Part shown: positions 25,715 to 33,620 of the stretch, piece after piece
How the letters are laid out: every line of letters begins with the position of its first letter
Numbering within the stretch: the first letter of the stretch is position 1
Origin: Mycolicibacterium thermoresistibile
GTDB taxonomy: Bacteria; Actinomycetota; Actinomycetes; Mycobacteriales; Mycobacteriaceae
DNA length: 64,000 nt
Assembly (NCBI RefSeq): GCF_900187065.1
Contig: NZ_LT906483.1
Coordinates: 3,038,001-3,102,000 of the forward strand
Direction: 5' to 3'
Notes under the pieces: model-generated
Seen by the model: only the letters and a program-made list of their open reading frames with translations
Databases searched by the model: none
Told to the model about the DNA's origin: nothing
Position numbers and translations under genes: made by a program

Positions 25715-26095
25715 TCAGTCGCCGAGCGCGACCTCGGGTGTTCTGGCCATCAGGATCCGACGGACCTTGCCGGCGTCGTCCAGCGCCAGGGTGGCGTTGA
25801 ACGACGCCTCGAACAAGCCTCCGCGAGTGGTCCGGCCGACGGCCAACTCGATTCCCCCCGTGCAGGCTCCGGCGTCGATGTGGTGGACCAGAACGCCCTT
25901 CTCCCGCTGTGCAAGATAGGCGATCAGCCCGTTCCGATCGCCGACGAACTCCGCCGATTCCCCCGCGCCCCGGGAGAACAGCACCGCCATCCGGAAATCG
26001 GCGCCGATCATCGACAGCACCCGGTCGGGGTCGTCGGAGTCCATGTACGCGAACCACCGGGCCAACACCGGCGTCGCCGCCGCTGCGGCCGTCAT
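25715..26095 (-). CDS. SnoaL/NTF2-like small protein
   Basis: 126 aa with an NTF2-like pattern: VLARWFAYMDSDDPDRVLSMI, DFRMAVLFSRG, GLIAYLAQRE and the closing strand FNATLALDDAGKVRRILMAR. It overlaps the upstream NTF2-like gene by 4 bp (ATGA), so the two probably form one complex or act in sequence. Catalytic residues cannot be assigned. It is the last gene of a short minus-strand unit driven from the operator-bearing region at 26.46-26.55 kb. Confidence 0.78.
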   Translation of the reverse strand: MTAAAAATPVLARWFAYMDSDDPDRVLSMIGADFRMAVLFSRGAGESAEFVGDRNGLIAYLAQREKGVLVHHIDAGACTGGIELAVGRTTRGGLFEASFNATLALDDAGKVRRILMARTPEVALGD

Positions 26096-26460
26096 ACCCT
26101 CCCCTCCCCGGGCAGCACGGCGAAGTCGGCGAGGAACGACACCTGATACCGGTCGATCAGACCGGCGCCGTCCATGTGCATCGCGCTGACGAAGTATCCG
26201 GTTGTGGTGGCGCCATTCTCGACGACTGCCCCGAAACCGAACTCGACGTCATCGTGGCGGGCGATCCGCATCAACCGGTGTACCCGCTCGACGGCGGGCC
26301 GGTTGCGCAGATAGTCCAACATGTCCGCTCGGCTGTGACCGCGTCGCTCACCGGTCGGCAGGATCATCACGAACTGCACATCGCCGGCCAGCATGGCCAC
26401 CGCGTCGTCCAGCCGTCCGCTGTCGACGGCGGCGTAGTACTCCTCCATCGAGTAAGACAT
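26092..26460 (-). CDS. SnoaL/NTF2-like small protein
   Basis: 122 aa, start MSYSMEEYYAAVDSGRLDDA, an NTF2-like fold (DMLDYLRNRPAVERVHRLMR is the helix-2 region, YFVSAMHMDGAGLIDRYQV the sheet). The ATG at 26458-26460 touches an 18-bp A-type operator and has almost no room for a ribosome site, so the mRNA may be leaderless, which is common in mycobacteria. It is divergent from the OYE gene at 26558. Confidence 0.78.
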   Translation of the reverse strand: MSYSMEEYYAAVDSGRLDDAVAMLAGDVQFVMILPTGERRGHSRADMLDYLRNRPAVERVHRLMRIARHDDVEFGFGAVVENGATTTGYFVSAMHMDGAGLIDRYQVSFLADFAVLPGEGRV

Positions 26461-26477
26461 GAAATGAATTTAGTTCG
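26460..26477. promoter_or_regulatory. A-type operator A1
   Basis: TGAAATGAATTTAGTTCG matches the palindromic consensus TGAA(C/G)TGAATTCA(G/C)TTCA derived from this window. It overlaps the first base of the NTF2-like gene at 26460 and is 71 bp (centre to centre) from A2, covering a divergent promoter pair. Confidence 0.75.
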
Positions 26478-26530
26478 TTACATGCCCGGTGTCGAGACCG
26501 TCTTGCGGTTCCGCACGCCGCTTCCTATGG

Positions 26531-26548
26531 TGAACTGAATCCAGTTTG
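26531..26548. promoter_or_regulatory. A-type operator A2
   Basis: TGAACTGAATCCAGTTTG; the inner arms AACTG/CAGTT are perfect. It lies ten bases upstream of the OYE-type gene start at 26558, so binding would block transcription or initiation. Confidence 0.78.
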
Positions 26549-26557
26549 AGGAGCAAC

Positions 26558-28477
26558 GTGGCCGCTACCATCTCCGCGTCGGCACCCTTCCGGATCGGTG
26601 CACTCTCCCTTCGTAATCGCCTGGTGGCCACCGCACACGGTTCCGGTGTGGTGGCCGGCGGACTCGCCCGGCCCGGCGACGACGACTACTGGCGCCGCTG
26701 CGCCGCCGGCGGTGCGGCGATGGTGATCGCCGGCGGTACGGTCGTGAGCCCCGATTCGGCCAACCGCACAGGAAACATCACCGAAGCGTGGCGGCCCGAG
26801 GCCGTCGACGGTCTGCGACGTCGCGCATCGGCGATCGCCCGGGAAGGGGCGGTCCCGGTCTGCCAACTGGTGCACCTGGGCCGCGAGACCCTGGGAGCCG
26901 AGATCTGGGAACACCCCGTCGCTCCCTCCCCGGTGCGGTCACCGCGGGAACCCGTGCGCGCCAGGACCATGTCCGAATCCGACATCGACCGGGTGATCGA
27001 CGACTTCGTCGTGAGTTCCCGCCACGCCGCGGAGGCCGGGTTCCGTGCGGTGGAACTGCATGCCGCACACGGTTATCTGCTGGGCCAGTTCCTGTCCCCG
27101 GCGATCAACCGGCGACCGGATGCCCAGAACACGGCCGGGCGGGTGCGGATCCTGCACCGGTTGCGTTCCGCCATCGTCGAAGCCTGTCCGGATCTCGTCG
27201 TCGGCGTGCGGGTCTCGGTTGAGGACGCCGACGAGGGCGATCTCGGCCTGGACCGGGTGTGCGAGATCCTCCCGCTGCTGGAACCCTTCGACTACCTCAA
27301 TGTCACGGTCGGTGTGCGGACCACCTACGTCCGCGACATGGCGACCGCCGCACCGCCATTGCTGCCCCACATCGAGCGGCTGCGCGGGGCGACGAGCAAG
27401 CCGTTGCTGGTGTCGCAGGCCTTCCGCTCGCGGGACGACATCGAGTCCGCGCTGCACCGCGGGGCGGACCTGATCGGTCTGGCGCGTCCCCTGATCGCCG
27501 ACCCGGAGCTGCCGCGAAAACTGATCAGCGGCGCGGACTCCCGAATCCGGCCGTGCGTGTCGTGCAACGAGGACTGCCGCTCGTTCACACCGGTGCTGCT
27601 GTGCACGGTCAACCCGACTCTCGCGCCGCCCGGGCAGAGCGCACGCCCGGCGACACCGCTGCGGTTCGGCACGGCGCCGGGCACCCCGGCGCGGGTGGCG
27701 GTGGTGGGTGCCGGCCCAGCCGGCCTGGAGGCCGCCCTCCGCCTCGCCGGCAGCCACGACGTCACGCTGTTCGAGAGCACCGACCGGATCGGCGGCCAGT
27801 TACGGATCGCCGCCGAGGCCCCGCACCGCACCGGCTGGGCGCGGCTGCTGCGGTTCTACGGTGAGAACCTCGACCGGGTGCGCCTCGAGCTCAACCACCG
27901 GGCCGGCCCGGATGATCTCACCGGGTTCGGGGAGGTCGTGATCGCGACCGGGGCGACCGAGGCGGCGACCGATCACACCATGTCGGCGACATCGCTGATC
28001 GGCGATCACAGCACGGAAACCATCGGCAACCGGGTGGTGATCGTCGACGACGGTTTCGGCTACTGGCTCACCATCAGCGCGATCGAAACCGCACTCGCCC
28101 GCGGGGCTCAGCACGTCACGGTCCTGGTGCCCGGGCCCGCGTTCGCCGCCACCATTCCGCCCGAATCGCGAGTCCAATTGCTGCGCAGGCTGACCGGCGA
28201 GCCGGTCGACATCGTCGTGCAGGCCGCTCTGAGCCATGTCTCCGCCGCCGGCAGCCGTTACCGGTTGACCTATCGGAACACCCTTTCCGGCCAGACCACC
28301 GGATTGACCTGCGACCGGGTCGTCACCGTCGGGGAACGGATCGCATCCGACTGGCAGGGGCTGGCCACCGCGCTGCCGCAGGCCCGGGTCCAGGTGATCG
28401 GAGACGCGGTGGTGCCGCGGCGCGTCGCTCACGCCGTCGCCGAGGGATACGCCGCAGCGCAACGCATCCGGGCCTGA
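26558..28477 (+). CDS. OYE-type FMN/[4Fe-4S]/FAD reductase (2,4-dienoyl-CoA reductase-like), copy 1
   Basis: 639-aa multi-domain reductase. Residues 8-330 form an FMN TIM barrel of the old yellow enzyme family (LRNRLVATAHGSG, VCQLVHLGRE, ELHAAHGYLLGQF). Cys333, Cys336, Cys340 and Cys349 ligate a [4Fe-4S] cluster, and residues 370-639 hold FAD- and NAD-binding Rossmann folds (VAVVGAGPAGLEAALRLAG). Relatives reduce dienoyl-CoA or conjugated enones, or demethylate amines. The GTG at 26558 has GAGGAG four bases upstream; an in-frame TTG at 26546 is inside the operator region and less likely. A paralogue lies at 33621-35657. Confidence 0.87.
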   Translation: MAATISASAPFRIGALSLRNRLVATAHGSGVVAGGLARPGDDDYWRRCAAGGAAMVIAGGTVVSPDSANRTGNITEAWRPEAVDGLRRRASAIAREGAVPVCQLVHLGRETLGAEIWEHPVAPSPVRSPREPVRARTMSESDIDRVIDDFVVSSRHAAEAGFRAVELHAAHGYLLGQFLSPAINRRPDAQNTAGRVRILHRLRSAIVEACPDLVVGVRVSVEDADEGDLGLDRVCEILPLLEPFDYLNVTVGVRTTYVRDMATAAPPLLPHIERLRGATSKPLLVSQAFRSRDDIESALHRGADLIGLARPLIADPELPRKLISGADSRIRPCVSCNEDCRSFTPVLLCTVNPTLAPPGQSARPATPLRFGTAPGTPARVAVVGAGPAGLEAALRLAGSHDVTLFESTDRIGGQLRIAAEAPHRTGWARLLRFYGENLDRVRLELNHRAGPDDLTGFGEVVIATGATEAATDHTMSATSLIGDHSTETIGNRVVIVDDGFGYWLTISAIETALARGAQHVTVLVPGPAFAATIPPESRVQLLRRLTGEPVDIVVQAALSHVSAAGSRYRLTYRNTLSGQTTGLTCDRVVTVGERIASDWQGLATALPQARVQVIGDAVVPRRVAHAVAEGYAAAQRIRA

Positions 28478-28482
28478 CTCGC

Positions 28483-28496
28483 CGGCGGATCCGCCG
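28483..28496. terminator. Palindrome between convergent genes
   Basis: CGGCGGATCCGCCG is a perfect 14-bp palindrome (5-bp stem, GATC loop) in the 48-bp gap between the converging OYE gene and the NTF2-like gene. There is no T-run; it could act as a weak bidirectional terminator. Confidence 0.35.
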
Positions 28497-28525
28497 CGGG
28501 CGCTCCGGTCCCTGGGCAGCCGCTT

Positions 28526-29011
28526 CTAGTCGGGATCCGGAGCAGACGCCGCGTACAGCCGCTCCACCTGGGTGTACTCGGAATACCGCGAAACCAGTCC
28601 GCGCGGCCGGCACTGCACGCTGATGACGGCGGGCGTCACATAGAGCCGACCGGTGGTGCGCACCCTGCCCTTGATTGCGACCTCGGCGAAACCGACGTCG
28701 TCGCACACCGCCGCCCGGACGACGACGATCTCGAAACCGTCCGGGAACAACACCTCGGTCACGCTCTCGCCGGGGCCCACTCCGCCGATTCTGCTCCGGT
28801 CCAGACCGACGACGTCGATGACCGCGTCATCGTCGAAGTACGAACGGTAGGAAGGCTTGTCACCGCCGGCCACGGCGGTCAGGATCCCGGCCAGCACCGC
28901 CGCTGTCCGCCGGCCGGCCTGGCCCCGCCCACACGCCTCGAGGACGTCGAGGCCCCTCACCGCGGGGCCGGCCGGAGGCGACGAACTCCACTGGTCAAAG
29001 CCGTCGAACAT
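28526..29011 (-). CDS. SnoaL/NTF2-like protein
   Basis: 161 aa. After a variable N-terminus the central part (AVLAGILTAVAGGDKPSYRS, YFDDDAVIDVVGLDRS, GESVTEVLFPDGFEIVVVR) and the strands AEVAIKGRVRTTGRLY look like an enlarged NTF2-like domain, but the match is weaker than for its neighbours. It is the last gene of the dikinase-flavoprotein unit, 39 bp after the flavoprotein gene. Function is unknown. Confidence 0.62.
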   Translation of the reverse strand: MFDGFDQWSSSPPAGPAVRGLDVLEACGRGQAGRRTAAVLAGILTAVAGGDKPSYRSYFDDDAVIDVVGLDRSRIGGVGPGESVTEVLFPDGFEIVVVRAAVCDDVGFAEVAIKGRVRTTGRLYVTPAVISVQCRPRGLVSRYSEYTQVERLYAASAPDPD

Positions 29012-29050
29012 CCGTCGCCTCCGGTCGTCGCCCTGCCGGGGAATCCGTCG

Positions 29051-30715
29051 TCACAGACTCTCCGCGATGAGGTAGGCGTGGGTGATCCCGCGACTCAGCG
29101 CGAACCCGCTGTTGTAGCCGGTGCCGGAGGTGGTGAAGGCCGCGCACGACCCGATCGCGTACAACCCCTCGATGACGGACCCGTCGGGTCGCAGCACACG
29201 GGCTTCGGCGTCGACGCCGATGCCGCTCATGCCGATTCCGGTACCGAGCACCTTCAGGCGCAGACCGTGGAAGGGCGGCTTGCGGATGGGTCCGAGCAAC
29301 GGGTTGCCGTCGTTGTTCGGATCGCCCAGATTCCGCGCGATGTAGGCCACCGACCCGCGGCCGAAGTGCGGGTCCTCCCCGCGCTCGGCCCACCGGCTGA
29401 ACTCGGCCGCGGTCTCGGTCAGGGCATCACCGTCGATACCCAGTGCCGTGCCGAGTTCCTTGAGGGTCGGGGCACTGGTCACCAACCCCTCGGGGTACTC
29501 ACCGCCCGGCGGGGTCTCCTGCAGCCCGTACTTCTGGCGGTGGTCGTCGTCCCAGATCAGGAACATCGGCCAGTGCCGGTCGTTCTCGGCGAACGCCTTG
29601 TCCATGATGTCGACCCAGTACGAGTCGTCACAGAACCGTCGGCCCGAGGAGTCCACGATCATGCTGTGCGGCAGACACGCCTCGGGTCCGTGGGAGAACC
29701 CGGTGCCGACCTTCGACGGCCAGCCCGGCATCATCGGGACGGTTCCGGCCGGCCAGGTCATCGTCGCCGCGCCCACCGACCGGGCCAACAGCAGGCCGTC
29801 GCCCCGGATGCTGTCCGGCGCCACGCTGCCGAAGTCGCCCTCTTCGACCCCGATGAACTCGCGCATCAGTTCGGGATTCCAGTCGTAGCCGCTGGTGGAC
29901 AGCACCACGCGCCCCTGCCGGGAGACGGACTGTCCCGCGTGCTGAGCGACCGCCCCGACGACCGCGCCGTCGCGGGTCAGCAGCTCGGTGACCCGGTGCC
30001 CGGTGAGGATCTCGACATCGCCGTCCACCTCGAGCAGCCGGCTCAGGAACGCCGCGACGACACCGGTGCCGAAGGTGAGGTGACGGGACCGGTCGTTGGC
30101 GAAGATCTCCTTCTCGTCACGGCTGGCGACCATCGCCCGATCGTCGATGATGTTCTCCGACCTGTCCCCTGCCGAGCCGTCCCGTGCCGGGTCGTCGAAG
30201 TTGCGCCGTCCCTTGGCCAATGCCTCCGCATAGGTCGTGCCCATCGGATGGTACGGACCGATCCTGAGCTTGTCGGCCCACGGCCCCAGACGCTGCCTGT
30301 CGACGGGCGCGGCGGTGATGTAACGGCCCTCGGGCAACGCTCCCTTGGCCTGCTCGTGGTAGTCGGCCAGCCCAGGGATGACGGTCCATGTGATGGCGCC
30401 GACGTCCTCCCAGTATCTGGCCGCCACCGGCGCGGTGGTGATCCACCGCTCCATCGCCTCTTCGTCGAGCAGTTCGGGATGCCGGGACGCGATGTCGCGG
30501 ATGTAGGCCCGGACCCTGTCCAGGTCGTCATCGATGCCGGAGTCGATCGCCGCATGGTTGGCCCCGATCCACACCAACCCACCCGAGTACGCGGCGGCGC
30601 CGCCGAGTTTGTCGTCGCTCTCGAAGATCGTGACGGGAACGCCCTTCAGTGCTGCACCGAGCGCCACGGCGATGCCGGACAATCCGCCACCGACGACGAT
30701 CAACCGATCCGTCAC
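29051..30715 (-). CDS. FAD-dependent oxidoreductase of the fumarate reductase / 3-ketosteroid dehydrogenase type
   Basis: 554-aa flavoprotein. N-terminal FAD motif LIVVGGGLSGIAVALGAAL, then KLGGAAAYSGGLVWIG typical of the FRD/KstD group, and C-terminal GLYAIGSCAAFTTSG followed by TGYNSGFALSRGITHAYL closing the FAD site. Family members introduce or reduce a C=C next to a carbonyl. It lacks the YPGPG element I associate with classical KstD, so it is a relative rather than a steroid enzyme by proof. The GTG start overlaps the stop of the dikinase gene (GTGA), so it is translationally coupled to it. Confidence 0.84.
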   Translation of the reverse strand: MTDRLIVVGGGLSGIAVALGAALKGVPVTIFESDDKLGGAAAYSGGLVWIGANHAAIDSGIDDDLDRVRAYIRDIASRHPELLDEEAMERWITTAPVAARYWEDVGAITWTVIPGLADYHEQAKGALPEGRYITAAPVDRQRLGPWADKLRIGPYHPMGTTYAEALAKGRRNFDDPARDGSAGDRSENIIDDRAMVASRDEKEIFANDRSRHLTFGTGVVAAFLSRLLEVDGDVEILTGHRVTELLTRDGAVVGAVAQHAGQSVSRQGRVVLSTSGYDWNPELMREFIGVEEGDFGSVAPDSIRGDGLLLARSVGAATMTWPAGTVPMMPGWPSKVGTGFSHGPEACLPHSMIVDSSGRRFCDDSYWVDIMDKAFAENDRHWPMFLIWDDDHRQKYGLQETPPGGEYPEGLVTSAPTLKELGTALGIDGDALTETAAEFSRWAERGEDPHFGRGSVAYIARNLGDPNNDGNPLLGPIRKPPFHGLRLKVLGTGIGMSGIGVDAEARVLRPDGSVIEGLYAIGSCAAFTTSGTGYNSGFALSRGITHAYLIAESL

Positions 30716-33453
30716 TGGACCGTCGCCTCCTGATGCACGATGACGGTCCCGGCCACACCGTCGACGGTGATGGTGGCGCCGTCGGGGATCCGTGTCGTCG
30801 CCGCCGGCGCGGTGACGGCGGGCAGGTTGTACTCACGCGACAGGCACGCACCGTGGGCCAGCAGCCCGCCGGTCTCCAGCACCAGCCCGCCGATCACCAG
30901 GAAGACCGGGGTCCACGCGGGGTCGGTGCTGTTGGTGATCAGCACATCCCCCTGCTCGACCCGGCCGATGTCATCGAGGCTGGTGATGACGCGTGCACGG
31001 CCGGTGTAGGTGCCGGGCGACGTACCGAAACCCTGGATCCCGGAGCCGTCGTCGGCCACCTGGAGCTGCTGGGCCTCGGGGTCCACCCATTCGCGGCCGT
31101 TCTGCATGAACTCGGGCGGCACGAATTTCCCACTGGCGTACTGCTCGAACGCGTTGCGGCGGCCGATCACCTTTGCCTGGCACAGCCGGGCGTTCCCGGT
31201 CCCGTGCAGCAGTCCGAACAACTCGTCCTCGGTGAGGAAGTAGAAATCGTCCTCCCGCGGCAGCAGGCCCCGCTCGTGCACCCGCCGGCCGACCTCGGTG
31301 AAGGCCAGCTTCTTGGCGTACGTGACGCGGTCGAGGTGGTGACGCTGGTTGTCACGGTGCAGCATGAACCGGACCACGTACTTGTACACCGTGTTGAAGG
31401 CGGCGACCCGCAGCGCGCCCATCGGCTGGTTGCGGAGCCGGTCGAGGACATCGGCCACCGCGGCCTCGCGTCGCCGCTGCAGTTCCTTCTCGGCCGCCAC
31501 CGGATCGAAGCTGCCGTCGCCGGACAGCAACGCCTTCAGCAGGCGGTAGTCGATCGCCGGATCGTCGAGCCGCCGCGGGAAGTAGAAGTCACGGTCGGCA
31601 TGTCCCCGATGACCATGGAGGTCGAGGAACTCACGGTACTGCGCGTAGACGGACGCACCCTCCGGAAGGTCGGCGAGCCGGTCGAAGAACTCGGTCTCCG
31701 AGCTCTTCTCGAACAGCTCCCGCACCGCGGCATTCGAGCGGATCGCCGAGGCCAGCTGCCAGAGGTCGATGTTCTCCTGCATGGTCCGGGTGCGTTCCGG
31801 CAGCCCGGTGATCAGGTCGGTGAAGATGTTGGCGTTGGTGCCGTCATACCACGAGGCAAGCATCTTGCCCAGGATCGTCATCGCGTTGGCGGCGTGGATG
31901 AACCAACCCGTCCACTGGCTGTAGTGCTTGTTCTCGGCGTAGTCGGTGTACTGCTTGATCAACCGCCGAAGTGCCTCATCCGACCAGAGTTTGAGCGCCT
32001 CCGGATCGAGTCTGCCCCGCTCCGGGACCTTTTCGAGGTCGTAGTTGTCGGCCTCCTTGAACCACTCGTAAAGGCCGTTCTGCGTCATGAACTGGATCCT
32101 GGCGAGCATCCGCACGTACTCCCGCCAGGAGAACGGCCAACTCGCCGCGGCTTTCCGGTCCGCACTGTTGAGCCAGGCCACCGACCCTTCCCGCATGCTC
32201 TTCGGGATGGCATGGCTCACCAACGCCTTCTGGTATTCGGAGTTGGTGTAGACCTCGGCCTTGAAGTACTTGTGCCGGCGCTTGGCGGCCACGTCGGCGA
32301 AGCCCCAGTCGAGCGCGGAACGCACGCCCGCGTTGGTGAAGCCCCGAGCCCGGACCGAATAGAACAGCGGCGTGATCGGGCCGGTCCAGAACTCGTCTGC
32401 GAACTTCCGCGTCCAGATCGCCTCGGGTTCGTCCTCGGCCTCCTGCCAGGCGTCGACGTCGGAGTCCCAGGTGAAGTCGACACCGGTGATGGCCCGGGAC
32501 TGCAGGACGAAGATCTCATTGTCCTTGACCGCCCATTCGATGTCCTGAGGCAGACCGTCGAAGTACCGTTCGATCCTGCGCGCGAGCTCGCCGAGTCGCA
32601 CGACGGTGTCGTCGGCGATCGACCACGCCTCCCGCTTGGGTTCGGGAGTGGGAACCGAGACGGTGCTGTCGGGCCCGTCCGGATTCCGCTTCACCGTGAC
32701 GGCCTTGTCACCGAGCATGCGCTCCTTGATGGCCAACCTGTCCTTGCCCAGGACGAACTGGTCGGGGTTCACGATGCCGGACACCAATCCCTCGCCCAGC
32801 CCCCAGCAGGAGTTGACGACGATCTCGTCGGTGTTGCTCGTCAGCGGGTTGGCGGTGAACATCACCCCCGCCGCGTCGGCTTCGACCATCTGCTGCACGA
32901 CGACGGCGAGCTTGGGCAGTGCCCCTGGGGCGTGGCCTTGTTCGCCGCGGTAGGCGATCGCCCGGGAGGTCCACAGCGACGCCCAGCACTTCTTGACCGC
33001 CTCCAGCAGCGCGTCCTCACCGGTGATGTCGAGGAAGGTGTCGTGCAGACCCGCGAAGGAAGCGTCGGCCATGTCCTCGGCGGTTCCGGAGGACCGGACC
33101 GCGACGTATCCGCCCAACTCCGAATACCTCGCCGCGACCTCTTCGGCCAGGGCAGGCGGGATCTGCCCGTTGAGGATCACCTCTTGGATGGCCGTGGCCT
33201 GTTGCTCCAACGTGTCGACGTCGTGGTAGACGAATGCCGCGGCGCTCTTCGCCACGGTGTCGGTGAGCTTGTTGTGGGCCAGGAAAGCGTCGTAGGCGTC
33301 CGTGGTGATGGTGAAACCGGGCGGAACCGGGAACCCTGCCGCGCTGCACAGCATGAGATGCCGACCCTTGCCGCCGACCAGGGCGCGCTCGGTCAGCTGC
33401 GCGCTTGCCGCGCTGTCGGTCGCCGCGCTGTTTATCTGAACGATATTCGGCAT
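30712..33453 (-). CDS. PEP-synthase-fold dikinase resembling rifampicin phosphotransferase in layout
   Basis: 913-aa ATP-dependent dikinase-type enzyme. Residues 1-330 are the PEP-synthase ATP-binding domain (LVGGKGRHLMLCSAAGFPVP, AVRSSGTAEDMADASFAG, VVVQQMVEADAAGVMFTANP, GLGEGLVSGIVNPD). Residues 340-800 are a large helical region without the PEP-synthase TIM barrel. The C-terminal swivelling domain carries phospho-acceptor His867 in GLLAHGACLSRE. ATP domain, substrate domain, His domain at the very C-terminus is the order known for rifampicin phosphotransferase, which phosphorylates a hydroxyl. Start ATG at 33451-33453. First gene of an A3-controlled unit with the FAD enzyme; a catabolic phosphorylation of a hydroxylated intermediate is inferred. 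Confidence 0.85.
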   Translation of the reverse strand: MPNIVQINSAATDSAASAQLTERALVGGKGRHLMLCSAAGFPVPPGFTITTDAYDAFLAHNKLTDTVAKSAAAFVYHDVDTLEQQATAIQEVILNGQIPPALAEEVAARYSELGGYVAVRSSGTAEDMADASFAGLHDTFLDITGEDALLEAVKKCWASLWTSRAIAYRGEQGHAPGALPKLAVVVQQMVEADAAGVMFTANPLTSNTDEIVVNSCWGLGEGLVSGIVNPDQFVLGKDRLAIKERMLGDKAVTVKRNPDGPDSTVSVPTPEPKREAWSIADDTVVRLGELARRIERYFDGLPQDIEWAVKDNEIFVLQSRAITGVDFTWDSDVDAWQEAEDEPEAIWTRKFADEFWTGPITPLFYSVRARGFTNAGVRSALDWGFADVAAKRRHKYFKAEVYTNSEYQKALVSHAIPKSMREGSVAWLNSADRKAAASWPFSWREYVRMLARIQFMTQNGLYEWFKEADNYDLEKVPERGRLDPEALKLWSDEALRRLIKQYTDYAENKHYSQWTGWFIHAANAMTILGKMLASWYDGTNANIFTDLITGLPERTRTMQENIDLWQLASAIRSNAAVRELFEKSSETEFFDRLADLPEGASVYAQYREFLDLHGHRGHADRDFYFPRRLDDPAIDYRLLKALLSGDGSFDPVAAEKELQRRREAAVADVLDRLRNQPMGALRVAAFNTVYKYVVRFMLHRDNQRHHLDRVTYAKKLAFTEVGRRVHERGLLPREDDFYFLTEDELFGLLHGTGNARLCQAKVIGRRNAFEQYASGKFVPPEFMQNGREWVDPEAQQLQVADDGSGIQGFGTSPGTYTGRARVITSLDDIGRVEQGDVLITNSTDPAWTPVFLVIGGLVLETGGLLAHGACLSREYNLPAVTAPAATTRIPDGATITVDGVAGTVIVHQEATVQ

Positions 33454-33578
33454 CGCTATCCCTCTCGATGAACCTGCCGTCACGACGCGGTGCGGGACTT
33501 TCGCGTCACCGGTCACCACGTCACCCACGGCAGACGATCCGCCGTCCGGAATCGTCCGGCGCCGGACGCCGCAATACA

Positions 33579-33596
33579 TGAAGTGAACTCTGTTCA
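33579..33596. promoter_or_regulatory. A-type operator A3
   Basis: TGAAGTGAACTCTGTTCA, with TGAAC/GTTCA inner arms. It lies 126 bp upstream of the dikinase gene and just after the end of the upstream OYE gene, so it should control the dikinase-flavoprotein-NTF2 unit. Confidence 0.78.
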
Positions 33597-33620
33597 TGTT
33601 GGAATGTAGTGACCTGCACC

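Noticed and set aside
29051..30715. True 3-ketosteroid delta1-dehydrogenase
   Set aside because: The fold fits, but the typical C-terminal YPGPG element is absent, so only the broader flavoprotein family is claimed.
30649..33471. 940-codon plus-strand open frame opposite the dikinase gene
   Set aside because: Composition is Val/Gly/Arg/His-rich antisense shadow; the minus-strand dikinase has clear domain motifs.
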